Source: Terriglobia bacterium (GTDB lineage Bacteria > Acidobacteriota > Terriglobia > Terriglobales > Acidobacteriaceae). Taken from it: a stretch of DNA of 64,000 nt. Below the pieces are notes generated by a model. That model did no database searches, was not told the DNA's origin, and was given only the letters and a program-made list of their open reading frames with translations. The position numbers and the translations under genes are program-made. Within the stretch, counting starts at the first letter, position 1. Every line of letters begins with the position of its first letter. Below, piece by piece: positions 17,047-26,400 of this stretch. The stretch lies in the NCBI GenBank assembly GCA_020073385.1, contig JAIQFH010000001.1, positions 62,001 through 126,000 of the forward strand, read 5' to 3'.

Positions 17047-19557
17047 TTAGCCGACCCGGCGGACCAGGCGCAGGGAATTTGCCACCACCGACGCACTCGA
17101 GAGCAACATGGCAACTGCGGCCATAATAGGGTTCAGAATGCCTGCAACGGCCAGGCTGATTCCCAGACTGTTGTAGAAAAAGGCCCAGAATAGATTCTGG
17201 CGGACAACCCGCATGGTCTGAGTCGAGAGATCGAAAACATCGAGAACCTTAAGAAGAGACCCATTCATCAGCGTGACGGCAGCGGCCTTCATGGCAACGT
17301 CTGTACCTGACGCCATTGCGATGCCAAGATCCGCTTGAGCCAACGCGGGCGCGTCGTTGATCCCATCTCCGACCATTGCTACGACCGCTCCGCTTTCTTG
17401 AAGACGACGCACGACATCGGCCTTCTGGTCGGGAAGAATCTCGGATTCGAAAGAGTCAATTCCTACCGCCGAGGCAGTCCATCGCGTCGTCGCGGGAGCA
17501 TCGCCAGAGATCAGGCGAACGTCAATTCCACGCCTCTGGAGTTCGGCTACCAAAGAGACAGCCTCGGCTTTCACTTGATCCCCAAATATGGCCAAAGCAC
17601 GAAGTTCGCCGTCCCAGCCAACAAAAGAGACGGTCTTGCCCGCCGTTTCTGATTCGCGGGCTTGCTTTTCCGTGTCGGGATCAATCTGAATTCCAAGCTC
17701 CGCGATGAACCGCCGGTTTCCGGCGAAAACCGATTTCGCGGTCACGATTGCCGTGATACCGCGGCCTTTGTGTATCTCAACAGAGGTGGCATCGTGCACC
17801 GCGCATCGCCTGGCACGCGCGAGTTCGGTGACCGCCTGACTGAGCGGGTGCTCGGAATACTGTTCGACAGAAGCTAGCAGCGACAACGCGTCATCGTTTT
17901 CAATGGAATCGCCGTTAAGTGACGACCATGCCTCAACGGGACTACCATTCTGTCCTCCGGCAAGGACAACTTCGGAATGCGGTTGCTCACAGGAAACCAG
18001 ATCGATGAGGGAGAATTTTCCTTCCGTCACCGTACCGGTCTTGTCGAGGATTACGGTGTCGACTCTGCGCACGGCTTCCAGGACGCGGCTGTCTCTAACG
18101 AGGATTCCGCGGCGGCATGCTGCGCCAAAGGCAGCGGTGATGGTCAAAGGAGTTGCGAGTCCCAGAGCGCACGGGCACGCGATGACCAGAACCGTGATCC
18201 CCCGCATTATGGCCTGTCCCAGGTTTGCGGAACCCGCGAGCCAGGTAAAGAGAAACGTGAGAATCGCGATCAGTACGACGCAAGGGACGAAGACCCGTGA
18301 GACCCGATCAACGGTGCGTTCGAGGTCGCAGCGGCTACTGAGCGCCTGTTCGACCTGCTTGATAATCCGTGACAACGTTGAATCTGCCGCAGAGCGTGTG
18401 GTTTGCACGTGCAACACGCCATCCACATTGACGCTTCCGGCTGCCACCGTATCTCCTCGATGTTTCCCGATCGGAGTGGACTCGCCCGTGAGCAGCGATT
18501 CGTCCACGTGAGACTCGCCATCGGTGACCAAACCATCGGCGGGAATGTGCTCCCCGGCCTTTACTACGAAGACTTGCCCTGGCTCCAGGGCCTGAACGCT
18601 GACAAATCGCTCTTCGCCTTTCGCCAGCAACCGGGCCTTGTTCGGCATCATGCGGTGAAGGGCGGCGATCCATTGCGAGACGCGCTCTTTGGCCCCGCGC
18701 TCGATCAGTTTGCCCGCGAGAACCAGGGTGACAATTATGGTCGCAGTATCGAAATACAAATGGATCTCGCCGCGAAACGCCTGTGCAACGCTGTAACCAT
18801 AAGCCGCGAGGATGCCAATCGCGAGCAGCAATTCCATGCGAATGGCGCGATTCAACATCCCTCGCCACGCCAGTCGCAGAATTGGCTGTGCACAATAGAA
18901 GACCACCGGAGTGGCCATTGCCATCAGCACAAACGGGAGTCCTCGACGCACGCTGCCCGAGATCTGTTCGAAGTAGCCGGCATAAAGCACGAGGCTGAAA
19001 CTCATCACGTTGACCCAAAGAAATGCGGCAAGACCAGTGCGGATGAGTAGGTCGCGACGTTCTGCGTCGGCGGTTTCGGAGTCTGCCGTAAAACGTTCCG
19101 CGCGGTAACCTAGTGCCGTGATGCGCCCGATAATCCGATCCGGCGGCAAGTCCTGAGGACGGTAACGAACCTTCACCAGATCGGTGGCAAAAGACGCTTC
19201 CGCCTGCACGATGCCGGGCAACGACGTTAAAGCATGTTCGATGAGCCACGCGCATGAGGTGCACCACATGCCCTTCACATGCAGAAGCAATTCTTCACCG
19301 GGCGCCGCGCCGGCGGGAGGGTTCGTGGCTTGTTCGGAAGGCCGGTTGGAAATCAATCCTAAGCGGAGACTGCGGCGAAACAATTCCGTTTCGCGAATAT
19401 CCTGACCGCCCTGGATAGCGCCACTCTCCCAAAGGATGAGATAGACATTCATGCACCCCAGGCAGCAGAAGAAGCGCTCTGCTTCGCCGACGTGTTGCTG
19501 CACCGGATATTTGCCGCATCCGAGGCCGCACAGGTCGCATTCTCGGGTTGTTGCCAT
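17047..19557 (-). CDS. ccoI: Copper-translocating P-type ATPase, CcoI/FixI type
   Basis: This 836-residue inner-membrane P1B ATPase is needed in known systems to supply copper to cbb3 oxidase. It begins with a Cys-rich metal-binding segment (ECDLCGLGCGKY then FFCCLGC), then an HMA domain (GMWCTSCAWLIEHAL). The ATPase core has the CPC motif (VIACPCALGLATPL), the phosphorylation site DKTGTVTEGKF, the EHPLSQA motif and GDGINDAPALAQADLGIA. I chose the start at 19557, not the upstream ATG at 19602, because the preceding small gene stops one base before it (TGA-G-ATG). It is the last gene of the respiratory operon. Confidence 0.92.
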   Translation of the reverse strand: MATTRECDLCGLGCGKYPVQQHVGEAERFFCCLGCMNVYLILWESGAIQGGQDIRETELFRRSLRLGLISNRPSEQATNPPAGAAPGEELLLHVKGMWCTSCAWLIEHALTSLPGIVQAEASFATDLVKVRYRPQDLPPDRIIGRITALGYRAERFTADSETADAERRDLLIRTGLAAFLWVNVMSFSLVLYAGYFEQISGSVRRGLPFVLMAMATPVVFYCAQPILRLAWRGMLNRAIRMELLLAIGILAAYGYSVAQAFRGEIHLYFDTATIIVTLVLAGKLIERGAKERVSQWIAALHRMMPNKARLLAKGEERFVSVQALEPGQVFVVKAGEHIPADGLVTDGESHVDESLLTGESTPIGKHRGDTVAAGSVNVDGVLHVQTTRSAADSTLSRIIKQVEQALSSRCDLERTVDRVSRVFVPCVVLIAILTFLFTWLAGSANLGQAIMRGITVLVIACPCALGLATPLTITAAFGAACRRGILVRDSRVLEAVRRVDTVILDKTGTVTEGKFSLIDLVSCEQPHSEVVLAGGQNGSPVEAWSSLNGDSIENDDALSLLASVEQYSEHPLSQAVTELARARRCAVHDATSVEIHKGRGITAIVTAKSVFAGNRRFIAELGIQIDPDTEKQARESETAGKTVSFVGWDGELRALAIFGDQVKAEAVSLVAELQRRGIDVRLISGDAPATTRWTASAVGIDSFESEILPDQKADVVRRLQESGAVVAMVGDGINDAPALAQADLGIAMASGTDVAMKAAAVTLMNGSLLKVLDVFDLSTQTMRVVRQNLFWAFFYNSLGISLAVAGILNPIMAAVAMLLSSASVVANSLRLVRRVG

Positions 19558-19558
19558 C

Positions 19559-19771
19559 TCAGTGGTGCAAACTTTCAGAGCTCTGTGTGACCGGTTTCCC
19601 ATTCGGGTCGAGAAGCACCGGGTTCGCCTGCCTGGTGACGACGTAACAGAAGATTAGGATTCCGATGAAGAGCACGAACACGAGTCCAAGCACGTAGACC
19701 AGCGGCGAGCCCTGTTTGGGTGTCTTGCCGGCGGCCGGAGAGGAAGAGTTCCATTCTGTAAGCGCGCTCAT
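19559..19771 (-). CDS. Small single-span membrane protein of the oxidase operon
   Basis: A 70-residue peptide with one membrane helix (LVYVLGLVFVLFIGILIFCY), a short cytoplasmic N-terminus and a polar C-terminus ending SSESLHH. GGAGG lies 12 bases upstream. It is placed between ccoG and ccoI with almost no spacing to ccoI. Position suggests a role in oxidase assembly, as with other small Cco proteins, but no homologous motif was recognised. Confidence 0.65.
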   Translation of the reverse strand: MSALTEWNSSSPAAGKTPKQGSPLVYVLGLVFVLFIGILIFCYVVTRQANPVLLDPNGKPVTQSSESLHH

Positions 19772-19821
19772 CGTTATTTCGATCCTCCGAAATGCTCGGC
19801 TTCGTTAGCTTTGACTAAGTG

Positions 19822-21174
19822 TCAACGCGAGTCGGTGCTCGGCGTGATGAAGGTTTCCTCGAATACGTCGCTCTCGTTGCCGACTCGACTGATCAAGCGA
19901 AAGTAATTCACGCCGGGCGCAACTCCTGCCGAGGGAGCAGCCTGAATTTCAAATTCCGTTTGAAGCGTCTGGCCACCCGATACGACCACCGCATTTTCGA
20001 AATTCATGAAAGTCGCGCCCGCCAATCCTTCGATCGATAATTGGACGATAGCCTGCTCGCGCCCGCGATTGGCGACCTGCAATCGAAAGCGGTTGTAGAC
20101 TGTTCCGTCTTTGCCCAGCCGATACATGGTGGTCCGATCAGGCGCAATACGGACCAGAACCGCGCGTCGCATCGAGAGTGCTGTGAACAGGCCGGCACCG
20201 TAAAACAGAATGACCAACAGAACGACTACCCGTTTGGCATTGCGCAAACCAATGCGCTGGTACCAGGACTTGTCGCCCGTCCCCAGTTTTTCGCCTTGCT
20301 CGCCCCAGACATAGTGAATCAATCCCTGCTTGCCGAGGCGGCTGAGCACGTCGACGCAAGCATCGATACACTCGCCGCAGTGTATGCATTCGATCTGGTA
20401 CGGCGAGGTTCGAATGTCGATGCCCATGTGGCAAACCCGGACACACTTCTTGCACTCGATGCATTCGCGATCCTCATCACGGTAATGGACAATGAGCGTG
20501 TCGCCATCGCCGAGCATGCCCTGCAAATAACCGTAGGGACACACGGTGGTACAAAAGCGCTGCCGTAAAAACAGAAAGTCGAGCAAGGTTAGCAGGGTGG
20601 TGGTGGCGCCTGCGATGCCGCCGGCGGTCTTGATATCGAATCTCAGCAGGCGGTGAATCAAATCCCGGGGCTCGACGAAATATGAGATGAAGGCAAACGC
20701 CAGAACGACCGACGCCATGACTGCGATCAGATAAAACAGCGTTCGGCTCAGCAATGTCCTTCGCTTTGCGTTCCAGCGCACGTACTTGTTTACGGTCCGC
20801 GTCAACTTGCTCTCGAGCGTAATCGAGGCCTCACTGAAGATCATCTGCGGGCACAGATAACCGCAGTACACGCGCCCGTAGAGCATTGCCATGGCGGCGA
20901 CGATGAACATCAGGAACATGAGCGAGAAGAAAATGATGGAGAATTCGCTGATCCAGAGTTCGTAGCCAAAGAAGTAAAAGCGCTGCCGCGGTATGTCGAA
21001 GCGCATCAAGTTCAAGAAGGGAAGTGCGAAGAAGATGGCGACGCAAATCAGGTGGATGAGCTTGCGAAAACGATGGAACGAGAACGACTGCGGCGGTTTG
21101 CGGTCGCACACCGGCAGCGGCTTCGTAGAAACCGTGATGTTCGGATTCCCCGGCTTGGCTTCAGTGGTGGGCAT
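19822..21174 (-). CDS. ccoG: Cytochrome c oxidase accessory protein CcoG (FixG/RdxA)
   Basis: This 450-residue polytopic ferredoxin-like protein is thought to help copper handling or redox steps in cbb3 assembly. Visible features are the membrane segments with RVYCGYLCPQMIFSEA, the RQRFCTTVCPYGYLQGML cysteine motif, and two [4Fe-4S] sites, CIECKKCVRVCHMGIDI and CIHCGECIDACVDVL. The C-terminal beta-sandwich (about residues 330-450) matches the FixG family. It overlaps the TauE/SafE-like gene by 14 bases. Confidence 0.92.
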   Translation of the reverse strand: MPTTEAKPGNPNITVSTKPLPVCDRKPPQSFSFHRFRKLIHLICVAIFFALPFLNLMRFDIPRQRFYFFGYELWISEFSIIFFSLMFLMFIVAAMAMLYGRVYCGYLCPQMIFSEASITLESKLTRTVNKYVRWNAKRRTLLSRTLFYLIAVMASVVLAFAFISYFVEPRDLIHRLLRFDIKTAGGIAGATTTLLTLLDFLFLRQRFCTTVCPYGYLQGMLGDGDTLIVHYRDEDRECIECKKCVRVCHMGIDIRTSPYQIECIHCGECIDACVDVLSRLGKQGLIHYVWGEQGEKLGTGDKSWYQRIGLRNAKRVVVLLVILFYGAGLFTALSMRRAVLVRIAPDRTTMYRLGKDGTVYNRFRLQVANRGREQAIVQLSIEGLAGATFMNFENAVVVSGGQTLQTEFEIQAAPSAGVAPGVNYFRLISRVGNESDVFEETFITPSTDSR

Positions 21175-21889
21175 GCATGTGGTGCTCCATCATTTGCATT
21201 CCAGGCATGGTGCCGCGCCACACGAGCAGGACTCCCATGAGCATTATGCCGATGGCTGCCAGTTGGCTGCCCCATCGGTTCAGCCTCATCCGGAGCGCCG
21301 ACGAAAAGATACCGAGCGCTAAGAGAGCTCCAGCCGTGCCTAATCCGAAAGCGAACATCGTTGCGGCGCCGCCGACCGGAGAACCAGTCGCCATGGCTTT
21401 CAGCAGCGCGGCATAAATCAGTCCGCAGGGAAGGAGTCCGAGGGTCAGGCCCAGAAGAAAGCGATTCACGGCCGCGCGGCCTGAGAGCAACCGCCCAGCT
21501 TTTCGAAGCAGAGACGACGGAATTCGAATGAGCCCGCTTCCTGCGAGGCGTGACGGGATCACGCCGAGCATGACGATCCCCACCAGGATCATCGATGTCC
21601 CGGTAATCAGTGCAAGAGCATGGCTGAACCCGGTGAGATGAGCGATCAACCCCATGGTTTGACCCGCCACTCCGGCCAGCGCGCCCAGTGCAGAGTAGGT
21701 GATGATGCGTCCGGCATTGTAGGCAAGGTGATTGTGCAATAGAGAAGAGATAGAGGACGTTTGAGAGTCGGTCTTTAGCGATTCCAGGCTGACGCTGTAG
21801 GAGAGGACGATAGGGCCGCACATCTGCACGCAGTGGAGGCTGCCGACCAGCCCCAACATCAACATGACCCCAAACTCCACTGAGGTCAC
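21161..21889 (-). CDS. Sulfite exporter TauE/SafE-like (DsbD-type) membrane protein with His-rich tail
   Basis: This is a 242-residue protein with about six membrane helices and the conserved opening GLVGSLHCVQMCGPIV. Related proteins occur in cbb3 gene clusters and are linked to copper delivery or thiol redox work. The C-terminus is Met/His-rich (MPGMQMMEHHMHAHH), a plausible copper-binding tail. It starts inside the end of the flavoprotein gene (ATGA) and its own end overlaps ccoG, so the three are translated together. Sulfite export itself is not supported by context. Confidence 0.8.
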   Translation of the reverse strand: MTSVEFGVMLMLGLVGSLHCVQMCGPIVLSYSVSLESLKTDSQTSSISSLLHNHLAYNAGRIITYSALGALAGVAGQTMGLIAHLTGFSHALALITGTSMILVGIVMLGVIPSRLAGSGLIRIPSSLLRKAGRLLSGRAAVNRFLLGLTLGLLPCGLIYAALLKAMATGSPVGGAATMFAFGLGTAGALLALGIFSSALRMRLNRWGSQLAAIGIMLMGVLLVWRGTMPGMQMMEHHMHAHH

Positions 21890-23850
21890 GGCATCACCTG
21901 TCGTGTGGTCTCAGTCACCGTCCCGTGGTACTGGATCTTGGAGTTGGGCGTCGGAACAGTCACGCACTCCCAGTAGAACTCGAACTTTTTCATGGTCACG
22001 GCATGCGTCGGGCAGCGTGAGGCGCAAAGCCCGCAGCGAATGCACGACGTTTCGTCTTTCAGCATGACGCCGCCGAGAGCGTCGAGTTCCCGCGGATCCA
22101 TCGAGCGGAGTTCCTCTCGGCTGATTCCGAGAGTGCCGGTGACCATATCATGCCATTTCTCGTCCTGACAAAGCTGGCTGAGACCCACAAGGCGAATGAG
22201 GTTTTTCGGGCAAACGTCGACGCAGCCGTTGCAGGCGATGCAGGTCGAAGTATCGAAAACAGTGTTGATGTTGCAACGCAGGCAGCGCGACGCCTGGCGG
22301 TGGGCCTCTTCAGCCGAGAAATCTTCTTCGATAATTTCCAGTGAAGCCGAACGCTTGCTGGCGTCGAGCACTGGCGGGGTAGCGCGCGGCAGGCGTTCCC
22401 ACCCTTCAGCCATGGTGTAGACCGCGGGAGCCCAGTGGCTGCGAACAACAATGTCGGTGCGAGTGCCGCGTAAGAAGTCATGCATCGAGCGCGCTGCGAT
22501 CTGAGCTGAGGCAATGGCGTCGATGAATAGACGCGGACCGTGCGCAATGTCGCCACAGGCGAAGACATCGGGAGCCGTGGTCTGGTAGGTTTCGCGGTTG
22601 ACCTTGATGAGTCCGCGGTCGCTCTCGACGCCGTCTTCCGGTTTCAAGAACGAGAGGTCGGACGTCTGCCCGATGGCGTAGATGACGGTATCGACGGGGA
22701 TGTCTTCCACATCGGTTTCATCGAAGCTGGGATTGAACCGGCCCGTAGTGTCGAATACCGAAGTGCAGCGGATCGTGCGCAAGGCCGTCACCGTTCCGTT
22801 ATTCCCGAAGACTGCCTTGGGGCCGCGCGAACTGTGTAGTTTTATCCCTTCTTCTTCACCCTCGATGATCTCGACCTCGTCGGCGGGCATCTCCTCCCGC
22901 GATTCAAGACAGACGACGTGTACTTCTTTGTCGCCGCTGAGGCGCAGAGCCGAACGGGCCACGTCGTAGGCTACCTGCTCTCCGCGTTCCATGTCGGCCA
23001 TGGCTTCGCTGCGCGTTGTTTCTCCGGCAGGACGCACCGCTGAGCGCGCGACATCGTAAGCGACGTTCCCACCTCCGATCACAACGACTCGACGGCCGAG
23101 CGGTAGAGGGTTGCCTTCGTTGAAGGCCCGCAGGAAGTCCATGCCGTCGTACACCATTTCACGGTCGGACCCGGGCAGTGGCAGCGTGCGCCCCTTCGGA
23201 AGCCCGATGCCCAGGAAGATCGCCTTGTACCCTTGCCGGCGAAGATCGGCGATGGTGAAATCGCGACCGAGGCGCATGTTGCATTTCAGTTCGACCCCCA
23301 GCGCGAGTATGGCTTGAATCTCCTGCTTAACCAATTCACGGGGAAGACGAAAGACCGGAACACCGACCGTGAGCATTCCGCCCGGTTCCGAGTATGCTTC
23401 GAAAACGGTGACCTTGTAGCCAATCTGTGTCAGATCGTGCGCGACCGTTAAGCCAGAGACGCCGGCTCCAACGACTGCGATCTTCTCGTAATCGCCGCGA
23501 TTGGAAGGAAGCATGCGCTGGTCGCAGCCGGCGCGATGAGGAGCGAAGTCTCCCGACTCAGGACCGAGTTGCGTGGTCACGTAGCGTTTGAGAGAGCGAA
23601 TGGAAACCGGCGCGTCCACATCGCCGCGGCGGCAGTTGATTTCGCATGGAGCCCCGCACACCCGGCCGCAAATCGAAGCGAAAGGATTCGTAGCCCTGGC
23701 AATGCTGTACGCCTCTTCGTAATGTCCTTCACCGATGGCGGTCACATACCCGCACGCGTTGGTGTGCACCGGGCAGGCGTGCTGGCACTTCACCATCTTG
23801 ATCCAGTAGTCCGCCCCTTCAATCGCTTCGAATTGTGCCCATTCGCTCAT
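21886..23850 (-). CDS. FAD-dependent Fe-S oxidoreductase, GltD-like, with ferredoxin domains
   Basis: This 654-residue soluble protein resembles the small subunit of glutamate synthase and related NAD(P)H oxidoreductases. The N-terminus has an Fe-S domain (CQHACPVHTNACGY, then CGRVCGAPCEINC), followed by FAD site VVGAGVSGLTVAHDL and a nucleotide site VVVIGGGNVAYDVARSA. The C-terminus has cysteine-rich ferredoxin motifs (CIACNGCVDVCPKNLI, CIRCGLCASRCPTHAV). The stretch VAYDVARSAVR recurs 30 residues later as VAYDVARSALR. Lying in the middle of a bc/cbb3 operon, it may bring NAD(P)H or ferredoxin electrons to the chain. There is no partner GltB here, so glutamate synthesis is unlikely. Confidence 0.85.
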   Translation of the reverse strand: MSEWAQFEAIEGADYWIKMVKCQHACPVHTNACGYVTAIGEGHYEEAYSIARATNPFASICGRVCGAPCEINCRRGDVDAPVSIRSLKRYVTTQLGPESGDFAPHRAGCDQRMLPSNRGDYEKIAVVGAGVSGLTVAHDLTQIGYKVTVFEAYSEPGGMLTVGVPVFRLPRELVKQEIQAILALGVELKCNMRLGRDFTIADLRRQGYKAIFLGIGLPKGRTLPLPGSDREMVYDGMDFLRAFNEGNPLPLGRRVVVIGGGNVAYDVARSAVRPAGETTRSEAMADMERGEQVAYDVARSALRLSGDKEVHVVCLESREEMPADEVEIIEGEEEGIKLHSSRGPKAVFGNNGTVTALRTIRCTSVFDTTGRFNPSFDETDVEDIPVDTVIYAIGQTSDLSFLKPEDGVESDRGLIKVNRETYQTTAPDVFACGDIAHGPRLFIDAIASAQIAARSMHDFLRGTRTDIVVRSHWAPAVYTMAEGWERLPRATPPVLDASKRSASLEIIEEDFSAEEAHRQASRCLRCNINTVFDTSTCIACNGCVDVCPKNLIRLVGLSQLCQDEKWHDMVTGTLGISREELRSMDPRELDALGGVMLKDETSCIRCGLCASRCPTHAVTMKKFEFYWECVTVPTPNSKIQYHGTVTETTRQVMP

Positions 23851-23856
23851 CGATTG

Positions 23857-24180
23857 CTATTCATCCTTGTGGACGGCCTTGAATGCGAATGCGATCACGA
23901 TGATCGCGTACACAACCACCATCGCAATGACGGTGTACATGAAGCCTGGGGAGGACTGTGTCGCCTGATTGAACTGGCGGACCAACGCACCGCGATCGGA
24001 GTGATTTACTTCGCCGAACATATATAGGAAGAAATACCCGATCACACATGCCATGATCACGATGTAGGCGAACTTCAGAAATGTCGGGACGCCCGTGCCC
24101 TTGCGCTCGCTGATCCAGCCGTCGGCGTATTCGTGGATGTCGTTCTCAGATTGCTTTTCCGGAGCCGTTACTGTTGGCAT
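23857..24180 (-). CDS. CcoP N-terminal-like membrane protein without hemes
   Basis: This 107-residue protein has two membrane helices (FLKFAYIVIMACVIGYFFLY and MYTVIAMVVVYAIIVIAFAF). Its N-terminal part (NDIHEYADGWISERKGTGVP) resembles the cytoplasmic start and first helix of CcoP, but there is no CxxCH anywhere. The usual di-heme C-terminal half of CcoP is therefore absent from this gene. It probably anchors the oxidase, with heme work done by the heptaheme cytochrome upstream. It overlaps the preceding small gene by 13 bases. Confidence 0.68.
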   Translation of the reverse strand: MPTVTAPEKQSENDIHEYADGWISERKGTGVPTFLKFAYIVIMACVIGYFFLYMFGEVNHSDRGALVRQFNQATQSSPGFMYTVIAMVVVYAIIVIAFAFKAVHKDE

Positions 24181-24383
24181 TGTGATTCGCCTCCACTGTT
24201 CTTGACATCACGGTCGCCTAGCTCATCGAGGCCGTCGTGAAGCATCTGGTACTTCGGATCTTCGCTTTGGCTTCCCCAGTACCCGTCTTTGCGGGAGCGG
24301 ATCAGAAAGAAAATCGCTCCCGCGACAAATAGAAAGAACATCAGGTACGCGAGAAAAATGCTCGGATAAACGTAGTCGTGCAC
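24168..24383 (-). CDS. Small CcoS/CcoQ-like membrane protein
   Basis: A 71-residue protein with one N-terminal membrane helix (FLAYLMFFLFVAGAIFFLI) followed by SRKDGYWGSQSEDPKYQML. The layout (helix, then aromatic-acidic tail with D-P-K-Y) recalls the CcoS/FixS assembly peptides or CcoQ. It lies directly after ccoO and overlaps the CcoP-like gene. A second, better CcoS-like peptide is encoded at 30037-30246. Confidence 0.6.
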   Translation of the reverse strand: MHDYVYPSIFLAYLMFFLFVAGAIFFLIRSRKDGYWGSQSEDPKYQMLHDGLDELGDRDVKNSGGESQCQQ

Positions 24384-24392
24384 GTCGCGTCC

Positions 24393-24962
24393 TCACTTCT
24401 CGTAATCGTGATCCGGGCGCCAATCCTTGGCCCGGCCCAGCGTCTGAATGTAGGCGACGAGCGCGTTGAAGTCGTCGTCGTTGTTGGCGATCCACGGGAA
24501 TGGAGGCATGACCGAACCTGGAACCAGGTCGCGCGGATTTCGGAAGTGCGTCCGGTGCCACTGCCGGTCATACTTGCCGCCGACACGGGAGAGATCCGGC
24601 CCGGTGCGCTTGGTTCCGAACATGTGCGGACTGTCGTAGACGAACTCGTCAGGCGTGGAGACTGGTGAGTCTACGCCTTTCCAGCCGGATCGCTTGGTAT
24701 CGGCAAGTAAGGTGCGGGTCTGTTGCGTGTGACAATACCAACAACCCTCGCGCACATAAATCGCGCGCCCCTTCAGTTCGACGTCCGTGTATGGACGCAA
24801 CTTGCCCGTCGGCCCCTTCGAGGGATCAGTGTTCTCGAACGGCTTGGACCAACTCTTGTCGACCAGTGGTGGTACGACGGTTGTCAGCAGACCTCCGATG
24901 AAGAAGAACACCAGTGCAGCGATTACGAACCCGATAGCGCTTTTGTCAGTCTTCTGTAGCAT
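24393..24962 (-). CDS. ccoO: cbb3-type cytochrome c oxidase subunit II (CcoO/FixO)
   Basis: This 189-residue membrane-anchored mono-heme cytochrome has an N-terminal helix (residues 8-30) and the heme motif CWYCH at residues 74-78, in the CcoO-typical context REGCWYCHTQQ. GPDLSRVGGKY, HFRNPRDLVPGSVMPPFPW (with the likely axial Met) and a C-terminal helix DFNALVAYIQTLG follow. It donates electrons to the CcoN heme b centre. It lies 10 bases after ccoN. Confidence 0.93.
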   Translation of the reverse strand: MLQKTDKSAIGFVIAALVFFFIGGLLTTVVPPLVDKSWSKPFENTDPSKGPTGKLRPYTDVELKGRAIYVREGCWYCHTQQTRTLLADTKRSGWKGVDSPVSTPDEFVYDSPHMFGTKRTGPDLSRVGGKYDRQWHRTHFRNPRDLVPGSVMPPFPWIANNDDDFNALVAYIQTLGRAKDWRPDHDYEK

Positions 24963-24972
24963 GGCATTCTCC

Positions 24973-26381
<1,409 letters not shown>

Positions 26382-26400
<19 letters not shown>

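Noticed and set aside
21161-21889. True sulfite exporter
   Set aside because: The annotation by family name would suggest sulfite export, but the gene is locked within oxidase assembly genes and has a metal-binding tail.
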